Origin: Candidatus Bathyanammoxibius amoris
Lineage (GTDB): Bacteria; Planctomycetota; Brocadiia; Brocadiales; Bathyanammoxibiaceae
DNA: 64,000 bases
Direction of reading: 5' to 3'
Assembly: GCA_024451685.1 (NCBI GenBank)
Contig: JAMXCW010000005.1
Coordinates: 1-64,000 of the forward strand
The position numbers were made by a program, and so were the translations under genes. Position 1 is the stretch's first letter; every line of letters starts with the position of its first letter. The notes beneath the pieces were generated by a model that saw only the letters and a list, made by a program, of their open reading frames with translations, had not been told where the DNA came from and ran no database searches. Of the stretch, positions 1 through 9,035 are shown piece after piece.

Positions 1-838
1 CCGGGCGGCTTCCTGTCTCTGCTCCGCAAAAGCCCTCTGCGTATATTCCCTTTGGGCTTCCTCTAGCCTCCTCTGCTGTGCCCCCGCCGGATCGTTGACG
101 TCGAACTCCGCCCTGCCAAGCTCCCTGTAGGTCAGCGCCTTTACGAAACTGTCTTCTACCTTCTCGGCGGACTTCTTGGCCAGCTCAAGGGTTTCACGCG
201 CGCCGGCAGTATCCCCTGCCTGGGCCTGTTCTCTAGCCATCTTTTGGTAAGTCCAAGCCCTCTCAAAATCGTTCTCAATCCGGGCGGCTTCCTGTCTCTG
301 CTCCGCAAAAGCCCTCTGCGTATATTCCCTTTGGGCTTCCTCTAGCCTCCTCTGCTCTGCCCCCGCCGGATCGTTGACGTCGAACTCCGCCCTGCCAAGC
401 TCCCTGTAAGTCAGCGCCTTTACGAAACTGTCTTCTACCTTCTCGGCGGACTTCTTGGCCAGCTCAAGAGATTCACGTGCGCCGGCAGTGTCCCCTGCCT
501 TGGCCTGTGCGCGGGCTATACTCTGGTAGGCCCACGCCCTCTCAGCATCGTTCTCAATCCTGGAGATATTCTCTTTCTCACCCGCCAGGTACATCTGCAT
601 AGCTTGCCTTCGTGTCTCCTCCTGCCTTCTCTGCTGTGCCCCCGCCGGGTCGTTGACGTCAAGCTCCGCCTTGTCAAGTTCCCCATAGACCAGCGCCTTT
701 GCGAAGCTGTCTTCTACCTTCTCGGCGGACTTTCTGGCCAGCTCAAGGGTTTCACGTGCGCCGGCAGTGTCCCCTGCTTGGGCCTGTGCGCGGGCTATCC
801 TCTGGTAGGCCCACGCCTTCTCAAAGCTGCCCGTAATC
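1..838. repeat. Tandem 279-bp repeat, three copies
   Basis: Copies run about 1-279, 280-558 and 559-838 with an exact 279-bp period (93 codons, frame kept). The first two are almost identical at base level; the third, nearer the start of the gene, has diverged. The array lies inside the TPR protein and probably continues beyond the window edge. The near-identity of two units points to recent duplication or gene conversion. Confidence 0.85.
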
Positions 839-1938
839 CTGGCTGCGTCTGCCCTGGCACCCGCTATGTCACCCTCATTAAGCTGCTTGGCGACCTCCTT
901 CGTGTAGTTCCCCGGCCCTGTACCCTTAACGTCTTCAGGGTGGACGACTACGGGTTTGTCTGGAGGTATAAGTCTGAGGTCAACGGGGGCAGAGCCCTTG
1001 GTGCCCTTCTCAAAGAGGCGTGTTGTAGGCCCCATTAGGCTCAAGCCGGACGAGCTGGAGGATTTAGAGGCGCCAACGGGGGGTGAGATGTCAAACTTCT
1101 TTGCCAGACTATCAAGCATATTATTCACCCTATGTTTTGCCTCTTTGAGCTTTTGTTCCTCTAGGCGTTCTTTTTCTTCGCGCTTTTGCTTTGCAAGCCG
1201 CTCTTCTTCCAACTGGGCCTCAAACCTTTGTTCTCTAAGCCGTCTTGTCTCTGCCTCCCCCTGCTCTTTCTTTCTCTCTTTGGCCTCTTTTAGGTTGTCC
1301 CGGGCGGTTTGATGTTCCGGATTAACCTTTATCGCTTCTTCAAAACGGCTTATAGCGCTGTCATAATCTCTCTTCTCGTAGTATTCAATACCTTTCTTAT
1401 TAACTATCCTGCTTTTGACCAGTAGGATATTTTTGCGGGTGACTGCATTATTCGGGTTAATCCTTAGCGATTCTTCGTACAATTTTAAGGCGTTTTCGTA
1501 TTCCTTCCTGTTATCGTATTCAACACCTTTATTATTTATGGCGCCTGCGAGATTTAGACGGGCGGTTTCATTATTCGGATTAATCCTTAGCGCTTCTTTG
1601 TGCAATCTTATGGCGTTATCCCAATCACCAATCTCCTCGTACTTAAGACCTTCATTGCTTGCCAAAATACTATCATTTATCTGTTGCTGCCTCGCCAATT
1701 CCGCGGGTGAAAGACCTCCGCCGCTGCCACCACCGCCGCCACCACTACCACTACCGCCGCCACCACCGCCCCCTCCATCATGGGGAAAATGTGACTGCGG
1801 CTGATCCTTTTGGCAGATCGGACACCAAAACAGGTCAAAACCACCTCCTTCAACCAGAGAAGGGTAGCAAATGTCCAACGTAAGGGGCACTAGAAGAACA
1901 CAAAGGCAGGTAAGCCATATTGAAGGCTTAAATTGCAT
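1..1938 (-). CDS. Secreted TPR and 93-residue-repeat protein, C-terminus cut by window edge
   Basis: Reading leftward from an ATG at 1938, with a perfect GGAGGTG seven bases upstream, the frame stays open to base 1 (646 codons), so the C-terminus lies outside. Residues 1-30 look like a signal peptide (hydrophobic WLTCLCVLLVPLTL). A CPIC pair (39-42) follows, then a Gly/Ser linker (55-75), three TPR-like units (about 80-205, each with an INPNN/VNPEH turn), a charged Glu/Arg/Lys coiled-coil stretch (205-275), and from about 367 three tandem 93-residue helical units. The layout suggests a periplasmic or surface scaffold that binds proteins; no enzyme domain is visible. The reverse frames of this region contain only shadow ORFs. 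Function unknown; sure of the gene, not of its role. Confidence 0.85.
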   Translation of the reverse strand, partial: MQFKPSIWLTCLCVLLVPLTLDICYPSLVEGGGFDLFWCPICQKDQPQSHFPHDGGGGGGGGSGSGGGGGGSGGGLSPAELARQQQINDSILASNEGLKYEEIGDWDNAIRLHKEALRINPNNETARLNLAGAINNKGVEYDNRKEYENALKLYEESLRINPNNAVTRKNILLVKSRIVNKKGIEYYEKRDYDSAISRFEEAIKVNPEHQTARDNLKEAKERKKEQGEAETRRLREQRFEAQLEEERLAKQKREEKERLEEQKLKEAKHRVNNMLDSLAKKFDISPPVGASKSSSSSGLSLMGPTTRLFEKGTKGSAPVDLRLIPPDKPVVVHPEDVKGTGPGNYTKEVAKQLNEGDIAGARADAARITGSFEKAWAYQRIARAQAQAGDTAGARETLELARKSAEKVEDSFAKALVYGELDKAELDVNDPAGAQQRRQEETRRQAMQMYLAGEKENISRIENDAERAWAYQSIARAQAKAGDTAGARESLELAKKSAEKVEDSFVKALTYRELGRAEFDVNDPAGAEQRRLEEAQREYTQRAFAEQRQEAARIENDFERAWTYQKMAREQAQAGDTAGARETLELAKKSAEKVEDSFVKALTYRELGRAEFDVNDPAGAQQRRLEEAQREYTQRAFAEQRQEAAR

Positions 1939-1988
1939 CGTGAAACACCTCCCTTAAATAGGGATTCATGCTGAGTCTCTCTGCGGAA

Positions 1989-2016
1989 AGTCTATCACCA
2001 GAGAAAGAATTGTCAA
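1989..2016 (-). promoter_or_regulatory. Sigma-70-like promoter of the TPR protein gene
   Basis: On the minus strand TTGACA (2016-2011) is followed after 16 bases by TAGACT (1994-1989). It lies about 50 bases upstream of the ATG at 1938. The rest of the divergent gap 1939-2247 holds the two ribosome-binding sites and nothing else I recognise; small ORFs there lack support. Confidence 0.5.
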
Positions 2017-2247
2017 GTTTTTATAGGAGAAGTATTTGCATTCCGGGCACTGCTCTCTGAGGGATGGACAGACCCCTGGAGGAAGAACTGAAACTACTAC
2101 TGCCGAGGCCCTTGATAATGCTCTCACCGGGTATTACAATGGCCTCGACACTTACCCGGAAAGGGCGCCGCTTCTTGGAAAAATCTGTGAAAGACACTGC
2201 AGAGGCCTCTTACGTGAGTAGGGCAAATACACAGAGGGGAAGGCTAT

Positions 2248-3555
2248 ATGCGTCTGGGTAAACAAGTATCCGCGTGTGGATTAGTTTTTGCGACGTTACT
2301 CCTTTCACCCATCCTCATTGTTGCCGCCGGGCTTACTGATACTGAGATTGGAGAGTTCCGGGCGCTCCTGGAAGAAAGAAGACTGGGAACGCCTGAGGTT
2401 AAATCCGGGCCGTTTACTGATAAGGAGGCATCCGTGCTGCGGGGCTTGCTCGACCGGTTCAAGGGCGTAACGTTTGGCGGGTATATTAATAACTATTACC
2501 AGTATGAGAGTGTTGACCCTCCCGCGGGGGACAGTCGCGCCATTCCGCCGATGCTGTATAACAAGCAGGTGAACTCCTTTACGGTAAAAGACATCGAGCT
2601 CTGGCTCTACAAGGATGCACCGGATCCCGGTGACGTTGGATTCAAGATAACGCTTGACTGGGGAGACAGGGCCAGGCACCTTACCCCTGCTGGACCCGTA
2701 CGTGACGATACTGCCGTTCAGCCCAATCCTCCCGGTACACCAACCGGCGGCAGGCAGACAACCTTTAGTCAAGCCTACGTTACATGGAATATCCCTGTTG
2801 GCAAGGGACTTACTGCAAAATTCGGCAAGTTTCCCGACTGGGTAGGCTACGAGCAACCTTTTTCGATATGGAATCCCAATTTCTCGGCCTCCTATATAAG
2901 CAAGATTGTGCCCGCCAGAAGCACCGGTGTCTGGCTCAGTTATGATGTCACGGACAGGTTTTTTGCCGACTACTACTTTACCAACACTACAGGTACGTTC
3001 GTTAACAACAATAAGAGCTTTTCCCACGGTATTAAGTTAAGATATTCTCCGCCGGACCTTGCGTTCTTCAAAAATGCCGACATAACCCTGGATACCATGT
3101 GGGGACCGGAACATGCGAGCAATAATTCAGATTGGTATCAGATTTACGATTTGACAATTGCATTTTCCCCACTCGATAAACTAAGATTAGTCACAGACAG
3201 CAACTGGAGTTATGACCCTGCGGGGATTGTGCGGCCATCGGGGCGTGTAAAGAAGGACAATAACGCATGGGGCGTGGCACAGTACTTTATATACGACTAT
3301 ACCGACAACATTGAATTCGTCCTCAGAGGCGAGTACTACTGGGACCAGGAAAATTTACAACGCCTTAGCGGCGGCAGTGGCGCGTCACTGGCGGAGGTTA
3401 CCGGCACGATAAACCTGAGGCTGCGGGAGAATGTCTTGATCAGGCCGGAGATACGCTACGATAAGGTAATAAGTGTCCCTAACGGACCTTCACATATATG
3501 GCAGGGCAAGAACAAGAACGTTACGGGTTCAATCGCCGTGTCTTATCAGTTCTAA
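2248..3555 (+). CDS. Outer-membrane beta-barrel porin (OmpL-like/BBP2 type)
   Basis: 435 residues with a signal peptide (about 1-27, ending IVAA), a short acidic helical N-terminal region (LTDTEIGEF...), then alternating aromatic beta-strand sequence throughout and a C-terminal Phe (SYQF), the usual outer-membrane insertion signal. This matches putative beta-barrel porin-2 family proteins, which form solute channels. The purine-rich GGGGAAGG just upstream supports the start. It is 30 bases from gadB and probably leads the porin-gadB-gadC operon. A close paralogue sits at 6694-8007 with shared blocks such as DPPAGD and PTGGRQTTFS. Substrate unknown; glutamate/GABA passage is only suggested by the neighbours. 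Confidence 0.8.
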   Translation: MRLGKQVSACGLVFATLLLSPILIVAAGLTDTEIGEFRALLEERRLGTPEVKSGPFTDKEASVLRGLLDRFKGVTFGGYINNYYQYESVDPPAGDSRAIPPMLYNKQVNSFTVKDIELWLYKDAPDPGDVGFKITLDWGDRARHLTPAGPVRDDTAVQPNPPGTPTGGRQTTFSQAYVTWNIPVGKGLTAKFGKFPDWVGYEQPFSIWNPNFSASYISKIVPARSTGVWLSYDVTDRFFADYYFTNTTGTFVNNNKSFSHGIKLRYSPPDLAFFKNADITLDTMWGPEHASNNSDWYQIYDLTIAFSPLDKLRLVTDSNWSYDPAGIVRPSGRVKKDNNAWGVAQYFIYDYTDNIEFVLRGEYYWDQENLQRLSGGSGASLAEVTGTINLRLRENVLIRPEIRYDKVISVPNGPSHIWQGKNKNVTGSIAVSYQF

Positions 3556-3585
3556 TTATGTGTGGTTGAGCAGAGGAGAAGAATA

Positions 3586-4983
3586 ATGCTTCACAAGAAA
3601 TCTGACATTCACAAGCTGGAAGGTGACCGGTTAGTGCTCACGCCTACTTACGCTTTAAGTGAACTGAACAGGCCGGTTCCGAAGTACAGGATGCATGAGG
3701 AGGAGATGCTGCCGCAGACAGCGTATGAAATCGTGAGGGATGAGCTAATGCTGGACGGCAATTCCAGGCTCAACCTGGCGACCTTTGTTACCACCTGGAT
3801 GGAGTCGGAGGCCAAACAGTTGATGGTAGAGGCGTTCGACAAGAATATGATTGATAAGGACGAGTATCCGCAGACGGCCGAACAGGAGCTGCGCTGTGTG
3901 CATATGCTGGCGGACCTCTGGAACATTCCCGACGCGGGCAACTCCATCGGCTGCTCGACTATCGGCTCGAGCGAGGCCTGCCTTCTCGCCGGGCTGGCGT
4001 TGAAATGGAAGTGGCGCGAACGGATGAAGGCCAGGGGCAAGCCTGACGGCAGGCCCAACATCGTAATGGGCGCGAATGCCCAGATATGCTGGTACAAGTT
4101 CTGCCGTTACTGGGACGTTGAACCGCGTTGCGTTCCCTGTGAAGGAGACCGCTTTATTCTTGACGCCGGGGAGGCGATTAAACTCTGCGACGAGAATACT
4201 ATCGGCATAGTTGTTATCATGGGGAGCACTATGGACGGCAGGTATGAACCTGCGAAGGAGGTCAACGACGGGCTTGAGAAGTTGAACGCAAAGACGGGCT
4301 GGGAGATTCCTATCCACGTAGACGCGGCCAGCGGTGGTTTCGTTGCGCCGTTTATTCATCCGAAGCTGGAGTGGGATTTCCGTCTGAAGTGGGTAAAATC
4401 CATAAACGTCTCAGGACACAAGTACGGGTTGGTCTATCCGGGCGTGGGATGGGTAGTCTGGAGGGACGAGGAAGAATTGCCGCAGGACCTCATTTTCAAC
4501 GTCAACTACCTGGGCGGGGAGATGCCTACCTTTGCCCTCAGCTTCTCGCGGCCCGGTGCCCAGATATGCGCGCAGTACTATAACTTCCTGCGGCTGGGCA
4601 AGGAGGGGTACAGGCGTATTATGGAGTCGTGTCGTGACACGGCATTGTTCCTGTCCGGCGAGATTGCCAGGATGGGGCCGTTTGAGCTCGTTAGCGACGG
4701 CAGCGACATACCGGTTTTTTGCTGGAAGTTGAAAGAACAGACCAACTACTCATTATTTGATTTAGCGGAGAAGCTTCGTGACCGCGGCTGGCTCGTACCC
4801 GCTTACGCCATGCCGGCAAACCGGGAAGACCTTGTTGTCCAGCGGATTGTCGTTAAACATGGTTTCAGCCGGGACATGGCCTACATGTTGCTTGATGACA
4901 TTCGCCGGCATCTCAAACATTTTGCGTCGCAGCCGGGCCGTACACCCAAGAAATCCGGTACGCATTTCCACCATAATCACTAA
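3586..4983 (+). CDS. gadB: Glutamate decarboxylase (PLP-dependent)
   Basis: Converts L-glutamate to GABA and CO2, consuming a proton. 465 residues, close to E. coli GadB (466) and collinear with it: LDGN-R-NLATF near 57-67, CSTIGSSEA (123-131), the HVDAASGG pocket (244-251) and the PLP lysine in NVSGHK (Lys279). I chose the ATG at 3586 because AGAGGAGAAG precedes it; the in-frame GTG at 3562 would add eight residues. Gene order porin-gadB-permease argues for uptake, decarboxylation and GABA export. The tail is His-rich (THFHHNH); in E. coli a penultimate His caps the active site at neutral pH, so similar pH control is possible. Confidence 0.95.
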   Translation: MLHKKSDIHKLEGDRLVLTPTYALSELNRPVPKYRMHEEEMLPQTAYEIVRDELMLDGNSRLNLATFVTTWMESEAKQLMVEAFDKNMIDKDEYPQTAEQELRCVHMLADLWNIPDAGNSIGCSTIGSSEACLLAGLALKWKWRERMKARGKPDGRPNIVMGANAQICWYKFCRYWDVEPRCVPCEGDRFILDAGEAIKLCDENTIGIVVIMGSTMDGRYEPAKEVNDGLEKLNAKTGWEIPIHVDAASGGFVAPFIHPKLEWDFRLKWVKSINVSGHKYGLVYPGVGWVVWRDEEELPQDLIFNVNYLGGEMPTFALSFSRPGAQICAQYYNFLRLGKEGYRRIMESCRDTALFLSGEIARMGPFELVSDGSDIPVFCWKLKEQTNYSLFDLAEKLRDRGWLVPAYAMPANREDLVVQRIVVKHGFSRDMAYMLLDDIRRHLKHFASQPGRTPKKSGTHFHHNH

Positions 4984-5035
4984 GTGGTTTTTGTGAAGGT
5001 TAAACAAAACAATATCATCCGAGGAAGCTGAGACG

Positions 5036-6463
5036 ATGACTGGCAAACCATCTCCCGTAGAGCACAGGATTAGCGTATTCAAACTAATGATGATCTCAAC
5101 GGCCTTCATTATTAGTATACGTAACTTTCCGATAATGGCGGAGATGGGTTTTCATTTGGTCTTCTTTACGCTGATTGCGGCAGTGCTGTATCTGATTCCC
5201 GTCGCCCTTGTCTCGGCAGAACTCGCCACGGGTTGGCCGCAGCGGGGGGGCGTACATGTCTGGGTGAGAGAGGCCTTTGGCGAACGATGGGGATTTCTTG
5301 CCATCTGGCTGCAGTGGGTGCAGATGCTATTTGCCGGGGTGGCAATACTTTCCTTTATTGCCGCTTCCCTTGCCTATGTGTATGACCCGGAGTTGGCAAA
5401 GAATAAGGTTTTTTTGTGCGCGGTTATCTTAATCGTGTACTGGGCGTTGACGTTCGCCAACCTCTTTGGGATGAAGGTCTCCGGATTGATAAGTACGGTA
5501 TGCCTCATTTGTGGCGTATTCGTGCCGTCTGCCATGCTTTTTATCTTCGCCGCAATCTATTTGATTGGAGGCAATGCTCCCCAGATTAGCCTGTCCTTTA
5601 CCGAGCAGAACGTGGTCCCTGACTTTACCGATATTCGCAGCATGGCACTGCTGGCGGGTTTCATCCTTGGCTTCGCCGGTCTTGAGGTCTCGGCAGTCCA
5701 TGCCAATGAGGTAAAAAACCCTCATCGCGACTACCCCGTTGCGATGTTTGTGACGGCCATTATTGTGTTTTGTCTTTACATTCTGGGAGGCATGGCCGTT
5801 GCTGTAGTGATACCGCAGAAAGATATCAGTCTGGTTGCAGGGATTATGGAGACCTTCGCGATAATCTTTAAGAAATATCACATTAGCTGGCTTATCCCCT
5901 TTGTCGCTATCCTGGTCGGGTGTGGCGCGATAGGACAGGCCAGCACCTGGATTGTGGGTCCCGTTAAGGGCCTGCTTGTTACCGCCGAAAGCGGGGGCCT
6001 CCCGCCCCTCTTACAGAGGGTAAATAAGAAGGGCATACCCATAGCCCTGATCATTCTTCAGGCAGCCCTAGTCTCGCTGTTCGGATTGGTGTTCCTTTTT
6101 ATACCTGGCATAAACGCATCTTACTGGATGGTGGTTGACCTTGCCGTAATGCTGTACTTAATTATGTATGTCTTGATGTTCCTTGCCGCCATCCGCCTGC
6201 GCTTCTCGGAACCGAACGTCCACAGGGCCTACAGGGTTCCTGGCGGCAAGGCCGGTATGTTAATTTGTGCGGGTATAGGGCTTTTTACCTCAATCTTCAC
6301 GTTCATAGTCGGCTTCTTCCCGCCGGAACAGCTCAAGACCGGTAGTGTCTTTATTTACGACCTGTCTCTGGGCGTGGGTGTCCTCGCCATGGTGGCTATC
6401 CCCATGTGCATCTATCACTTCAGGAAGCCAAGCTGGGTGGCAAAACCTCATGCCTCTCAATAG
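5036..6463 (+). CDS. gadC: APC-family amino-acid permease, probable glutamate:GABA antiporter
   Basis: 475 residues with about 12 hydrophobic segments and the features of the GadC/APC subfamily (FPIMAEMG in TM1, ELATGWPQRGGVHVWVREAFG near 55-78, GFAGLEVSAVHANEVKNP mid-protein). Inner-membrane exchanger, likely swapping external glutamate for internal GABA. A GAGGAAG site precedes the ATG and the gene starts 52 bases after gadB. E. coli GadC is 511 residues and ends in a plug that shuts the channel at neutral pH; this protein stops about 15-20 residues after the last membrane segment, so it seems to lack the plug. Substrate assignment rests mainly on the gadB neighbour. Confidence 0.8.
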   Translation: MTGKPSPVEHRISVFKLMMISTAFIISIRNFPIMAEMGFHLVFFTLIAAVLYLIPVALVSAELATGWPQRGGVHVWVREAFGERWGFLAIWLQWVQMLFAGVAILSFIAASLAYVYDPELAKNKVFLCAVILIVYWALTFANLFGMKVSGLISTVCLICGVFVPSAMLFIFAAIYLIGGNAPQISLSFTEQNVVPDFTDIRSMALLAGFILGFAGLEVSAVHANEVKNPHRDYPVAMFVTAIIVFCLYILGGMAVAVVIPQKDISLVAGIMETFAIIFKKYHISWLIPFVAILVGCGAIGQASTWIVGPVKGLLVTAESGGLPPLLQRVNKKGIPIALIILQAALVSLFGLVFLFIPGINASYWMVVDLAVMLYLIMYVLMFLAAIRLRFSEPNVHRAYRVPGGKAGMLICAGIGLFTSIFTFIVGFFPPEQLKTGSVFIYDLSLGVGVLAMVAIPMCIYHFRKPSWVAKPHASQ

Positions 6464-6693
6464 GAACTACCTCCCGCTCAAGAAACTTGATACTTGACAC
6501 TGGAAGCGGAGCATACCAAAATAATCCTGTGAAATTTCGGATTTTGTGTCCGCCCCGAAGACAATCAGTTTCTATAAACCCGGGTGGCTTCTTAGGTCTT
6601 GGCCAGATGAAAGGGTATTGAAAGGAACGGTCATTCCGTAAAAAGGTTCTCCGTAGACTGAAAATATTATGCCGCCTCAGAAGGGGGGGACGT

Positions 6694-8007
6694 GTGTATT
6701 TAGGAAGGTGGGTGTCCCTGCGTATATTGGCGCTCGTACTGTTTCTATTTACACCGCTGCGAGTCATTGGCGCCGAGCTTACTGATACTGAGATAGGAAG
6801 TTTCCGTGCGCTCGTGGAAGAAAGAAGGCTGGGGCCGCCTGAGGTTAAAGGCGGACCGCTTACCGGGGAAGAGACGTCCGTGCTGCGGGGTCTGCTCGAC
6901 CGGTTCGATGGTGTGGGGTTTGGTGGTTTTATAGCGAATTACTACCAGTACGAGAGTGTTGACCCTCCCGCGGGGGACCAAAATGCCATTCCGCCGATGG
7001 ACATTGCCGTTCAGGTGAACTCCTTTACGGTGAATAACATCGAACTGTGGCTTTTCAAGGGTGCTCCCGAACCCGGTGATATCGGGTTCAATATAAGCCT
7101 CGACTGGGGCGATTTCGCCCGGCGCATAACCCAAAATGGTCCCGTACGTGACGATACCGCCGTTCAGCCCAATCCTCCCGGTGCGCCGACCGGTGGAAGG
7201 CAGACGACCTTCAGCGAGGCTTACCTCCTGTACAATCTTCCCGTAGGTAAGGGTCTTACCGTAAAGTTCGGTAAATTTCCGAGCTGGATAGAGTTTGAGT
7301 CCTGGGTGCCGCTCTGGAATCCGAATTTCACGAATTCCTACATAGACGTTTACGGTGCTATCGGCACCGTTACGGGTGTTGGCCTGGGTTACCCCGTTAC
7401 AGACCGGTTCACGGCCAATTACTACTTTATCAACAGCTTTGACACGTTCGTCAACAATAATAAAAGCTTTATGCACGGGCTTCAATTGGACTACAATCCA
7501 CCCGACCTTGCGTTCTTTAAGGATATTAATATAAACCTCGATACGCTGTGGGGCCCTGACCATGAAAGCAACAACTCGGACTGGCATCAAGTCTACAACC
7601 TGGAGTTCTCTTTCTCTCCGCTCGACAAAGTTGTCTTGATTACGAACAGCATCATTCACAGTGAACCCAAGGGGATAAAGCAGCCGTCGGGCAAGATAAA
7701 GAGGGACAACCACATGTGGGGCGTGGCGCAGTACCTTATATACGATTTCACCGATAGGATTGGCCTTGCTTTCAGGGGAGAATACTACTGGGACCATGAT
7801 AATATGGGAGAGCTTGCCGGCGGTACCGCCGGTGCTTCCCTCGCAGAGGTTACCGGTACGCTGAACCTGAGGCTCCGGGAGAGGGTCATGGTCAGGCCGG
7901 AAGTGCGTTACGACAAGATAATCAGTGTCGATAATGGGCCGGCTCACATATGGCAGGGCCATAACAAGAACGTTACCGGATTAATCGCTGTGACATATGA
8001 GTTCTAG
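6694..8007 (+). CDS. Outer-membrane beta-barrel porin, paralogue of the 2248 gene
   Basis: 437 residues, clearly homologous from end to end to the porin at 2248-3555: same LTDTEIG N-terminus after the signal peptide, same DPPAGD, GPVRDDTAVQPNPPG and GRQTTFS blocks, same terminal Phe (TYEF). GTG start at 6694 preceded by a run of G (6682-6688) as ribosome-binding site. The 230-base gap before it suggests its own transcription start. Identity is patchy at base level: some blocks almost identical, loops such as residues 200-230 different, as expected after duplication with divergence of the surface loops. The two copies bracket gadB-gadC. Confidence 0.8.
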   Translation: MYLGRWVSLRILALVLFLFTPLRVIGAELTDTEIGSFRALVEERRLGPPEVKGGPLTGEETSVLRGLLDRFDGVGFGGFIANYYQYESVDPPAGDQNAIPPMDIAVQVNSFTVNNIELWLFKGAPEPGDIGFNISLDWGDFARRITQNGPVRDDTAVQPNPPGAPTGGRQTTFSEAYLLYNLPVGKGLTVKFGKFPSWIEFESWVPLWNPNFTNSYIDVYGAIGTVTGVGLGYPVTDRFTANYYFINSFDTFVNNNKSFMHGLQLDYNPPDLAFFKDININLDTLWGPDHESNNSDWHQVYNLEFSFSPLDKVVLITNSIIHSEPKGIKQPSGKIKRDNHMWGVAQYLIYDFTDRIGLAFRGEYYWDHDNMGELAGGTAGASLAEVTGTLNLRLRERVMVRPEVRYDKIISVDNGPAHIWQGHNKNVTGLIAVTYEF

Positions 8008-8563
8008 TGTGTTATTCAAATGTGAGGAATAAAGAGGCAGTTTTTAGTATATCACAGGTTACAGATTGGAAATGTGTGGGTGTTGTATCTATTTATATAA
8101 GGGTAACCCGGTTAGGAGAAAGGGGTTATAGAAAAGGCGTTCAAGTAATAGAGCTTTACTGTAAAATAAGACATCAGGGGCAGAGAGACGTACATGAGTC
8201 ATGCCGGATGAAATAAGTATTGTTTAATAGCAGGGTTAGAGAGTACTTTCTCCGTTCCAACTTTTTCTCAGGTTTTTCCTGCAGCGGGCTTCTCTATATA
8301 AGCAACGTGTGGTACAATTATTAAAAAGAAAGTAGTAGTAGGCCAGTTAGGATTTATTTGGTTTTTTGGCGATTTTCACGGTGAATGCGGCGTGAGAATA
8401 TTCTTCTATGGCAAAACGTTACAGGATTTGCTTCGTAATATATGGCTTGTCTCCAGGGCTATGTGTGTGAACAGTTAAATGTAATGTTCGTCAACACGCA
8501 AATTGGCAGAAGTATTAGTTCCAGGGCGCATAATCTCGTACGGTTAGTGTGAGGGTTAAGACA
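8008..8563. other. Intergenic gap, nothing recognised
   Basis: About 550 bases between the second porin and the cyclic-nucleotide-binding gene. An ORF of 69 codons at 8007-8216 has no ribosome-binding site, no recognisable composition and is not reported as a gene. I find no tRNA, convincing hairpin terminator or promoter; a TACAAT at 8313-8318 has no good -35. Confidence 0.5.
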
Positions 8564-8989
8564 ATGCAAGAAGGTGAACTCTTAGGAACAGTCTATAACG
8601 ACGGTGATGTCATTCTCGAGGAGGGTGCCAGAAGTAGGGAGATGTATATAGTCCAGTCCGGGAAAGTGGAGATAATAAAGAAGGTTGGCGACAAGGAGGC
8701 GGTATTGACCACTCTGGACGAAGGCGGGATATTTGGCGCAATCAGTATGATCGATGCAAAGCCTCGCACGGCTACCGTCAGGGCGGTCGGTGAAACAAGG
8801 GTACTCGGGGTCGACCAGTTAGAGTTCCTCAGGATGGCAAAAGCGGACCCCGCACTTACGCAGAGGATTTTAATTAGTATGGGTAACAGGATAAGGGAGC
8901 AGAACGATAAGCTGTGTATGACCCTGGACAGGTTAGGGACGATTATGGAAGAACTTGCAGAACTGAGAGAGTTCTTTCATATCCGCTGA
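8564..8989 (+). CDS. Stand-alone cyclic-nucleotide-binding domain protein
   Basis: 141 residues consisting of one CRP/cAMP-binding beta-roll (about 5-115) and a short C-terminal helix; there is no helix-turn-helix, so it is not a CRP-type transcription factor. ATG at 8564 chosen over GTG 8549 because GAGGG lies 8 bases upstream. The phosphate-binding cassette reads GAISMIDAKPRTAT (58-71): the ligand Arg68 is kept but the usual Glu59 (GE-L) is Ala. A paralogue at 37572-38006 keeps Glu59. Such single-domain proteins can act as cNMP sensors that dock to a partner. Partner unknown. A REC-cyclase that could make the ligand is at 39681. Confidence 0.85.
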   Translation: MQEGELLGTVYNDGDVILEEGARSREMYIVQSGKVEIIKKVGDKEAVLTTLDEGGIFGAISMIDAKPRTATVRAVGETRVLGVDQLEFLRMAKADPALTQRILISMGNRIREQNDKLCMTLDRLGTIMEELAELREFFHIR

Positions 8990-9035
8990 TACAGCCGGAC
9001 TTAGGCTTCAGAGGACTTAATTGAAATATGTATCT

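Noticed and set aside
1-838. Direct repeats considered as a CRISPR array
   Set aside because: Units are 279 bp, adjacent without spacers and coding.
604-1804. Plus-strand ORFs opposite the TPR protein, including a proline-rich one
   Set aside because: They mirror the minus-strand gene; the poly-Pro comes from the Gly-rich linker and they lack ribosome-binding sites.
6745-7962. 405-codon antisense ORF across the second porin
   Set aside because: The sense frame is a clear porin with signal peptide and terminal Phe; an antisense ORF of similar type also shadows the first porin (2305-3027).
8007-8216. 69-codon ORF after the second porin
   Set aside because: No ribosome-binding site, start overlaps the porin stop by chance and composition is not protein-like.
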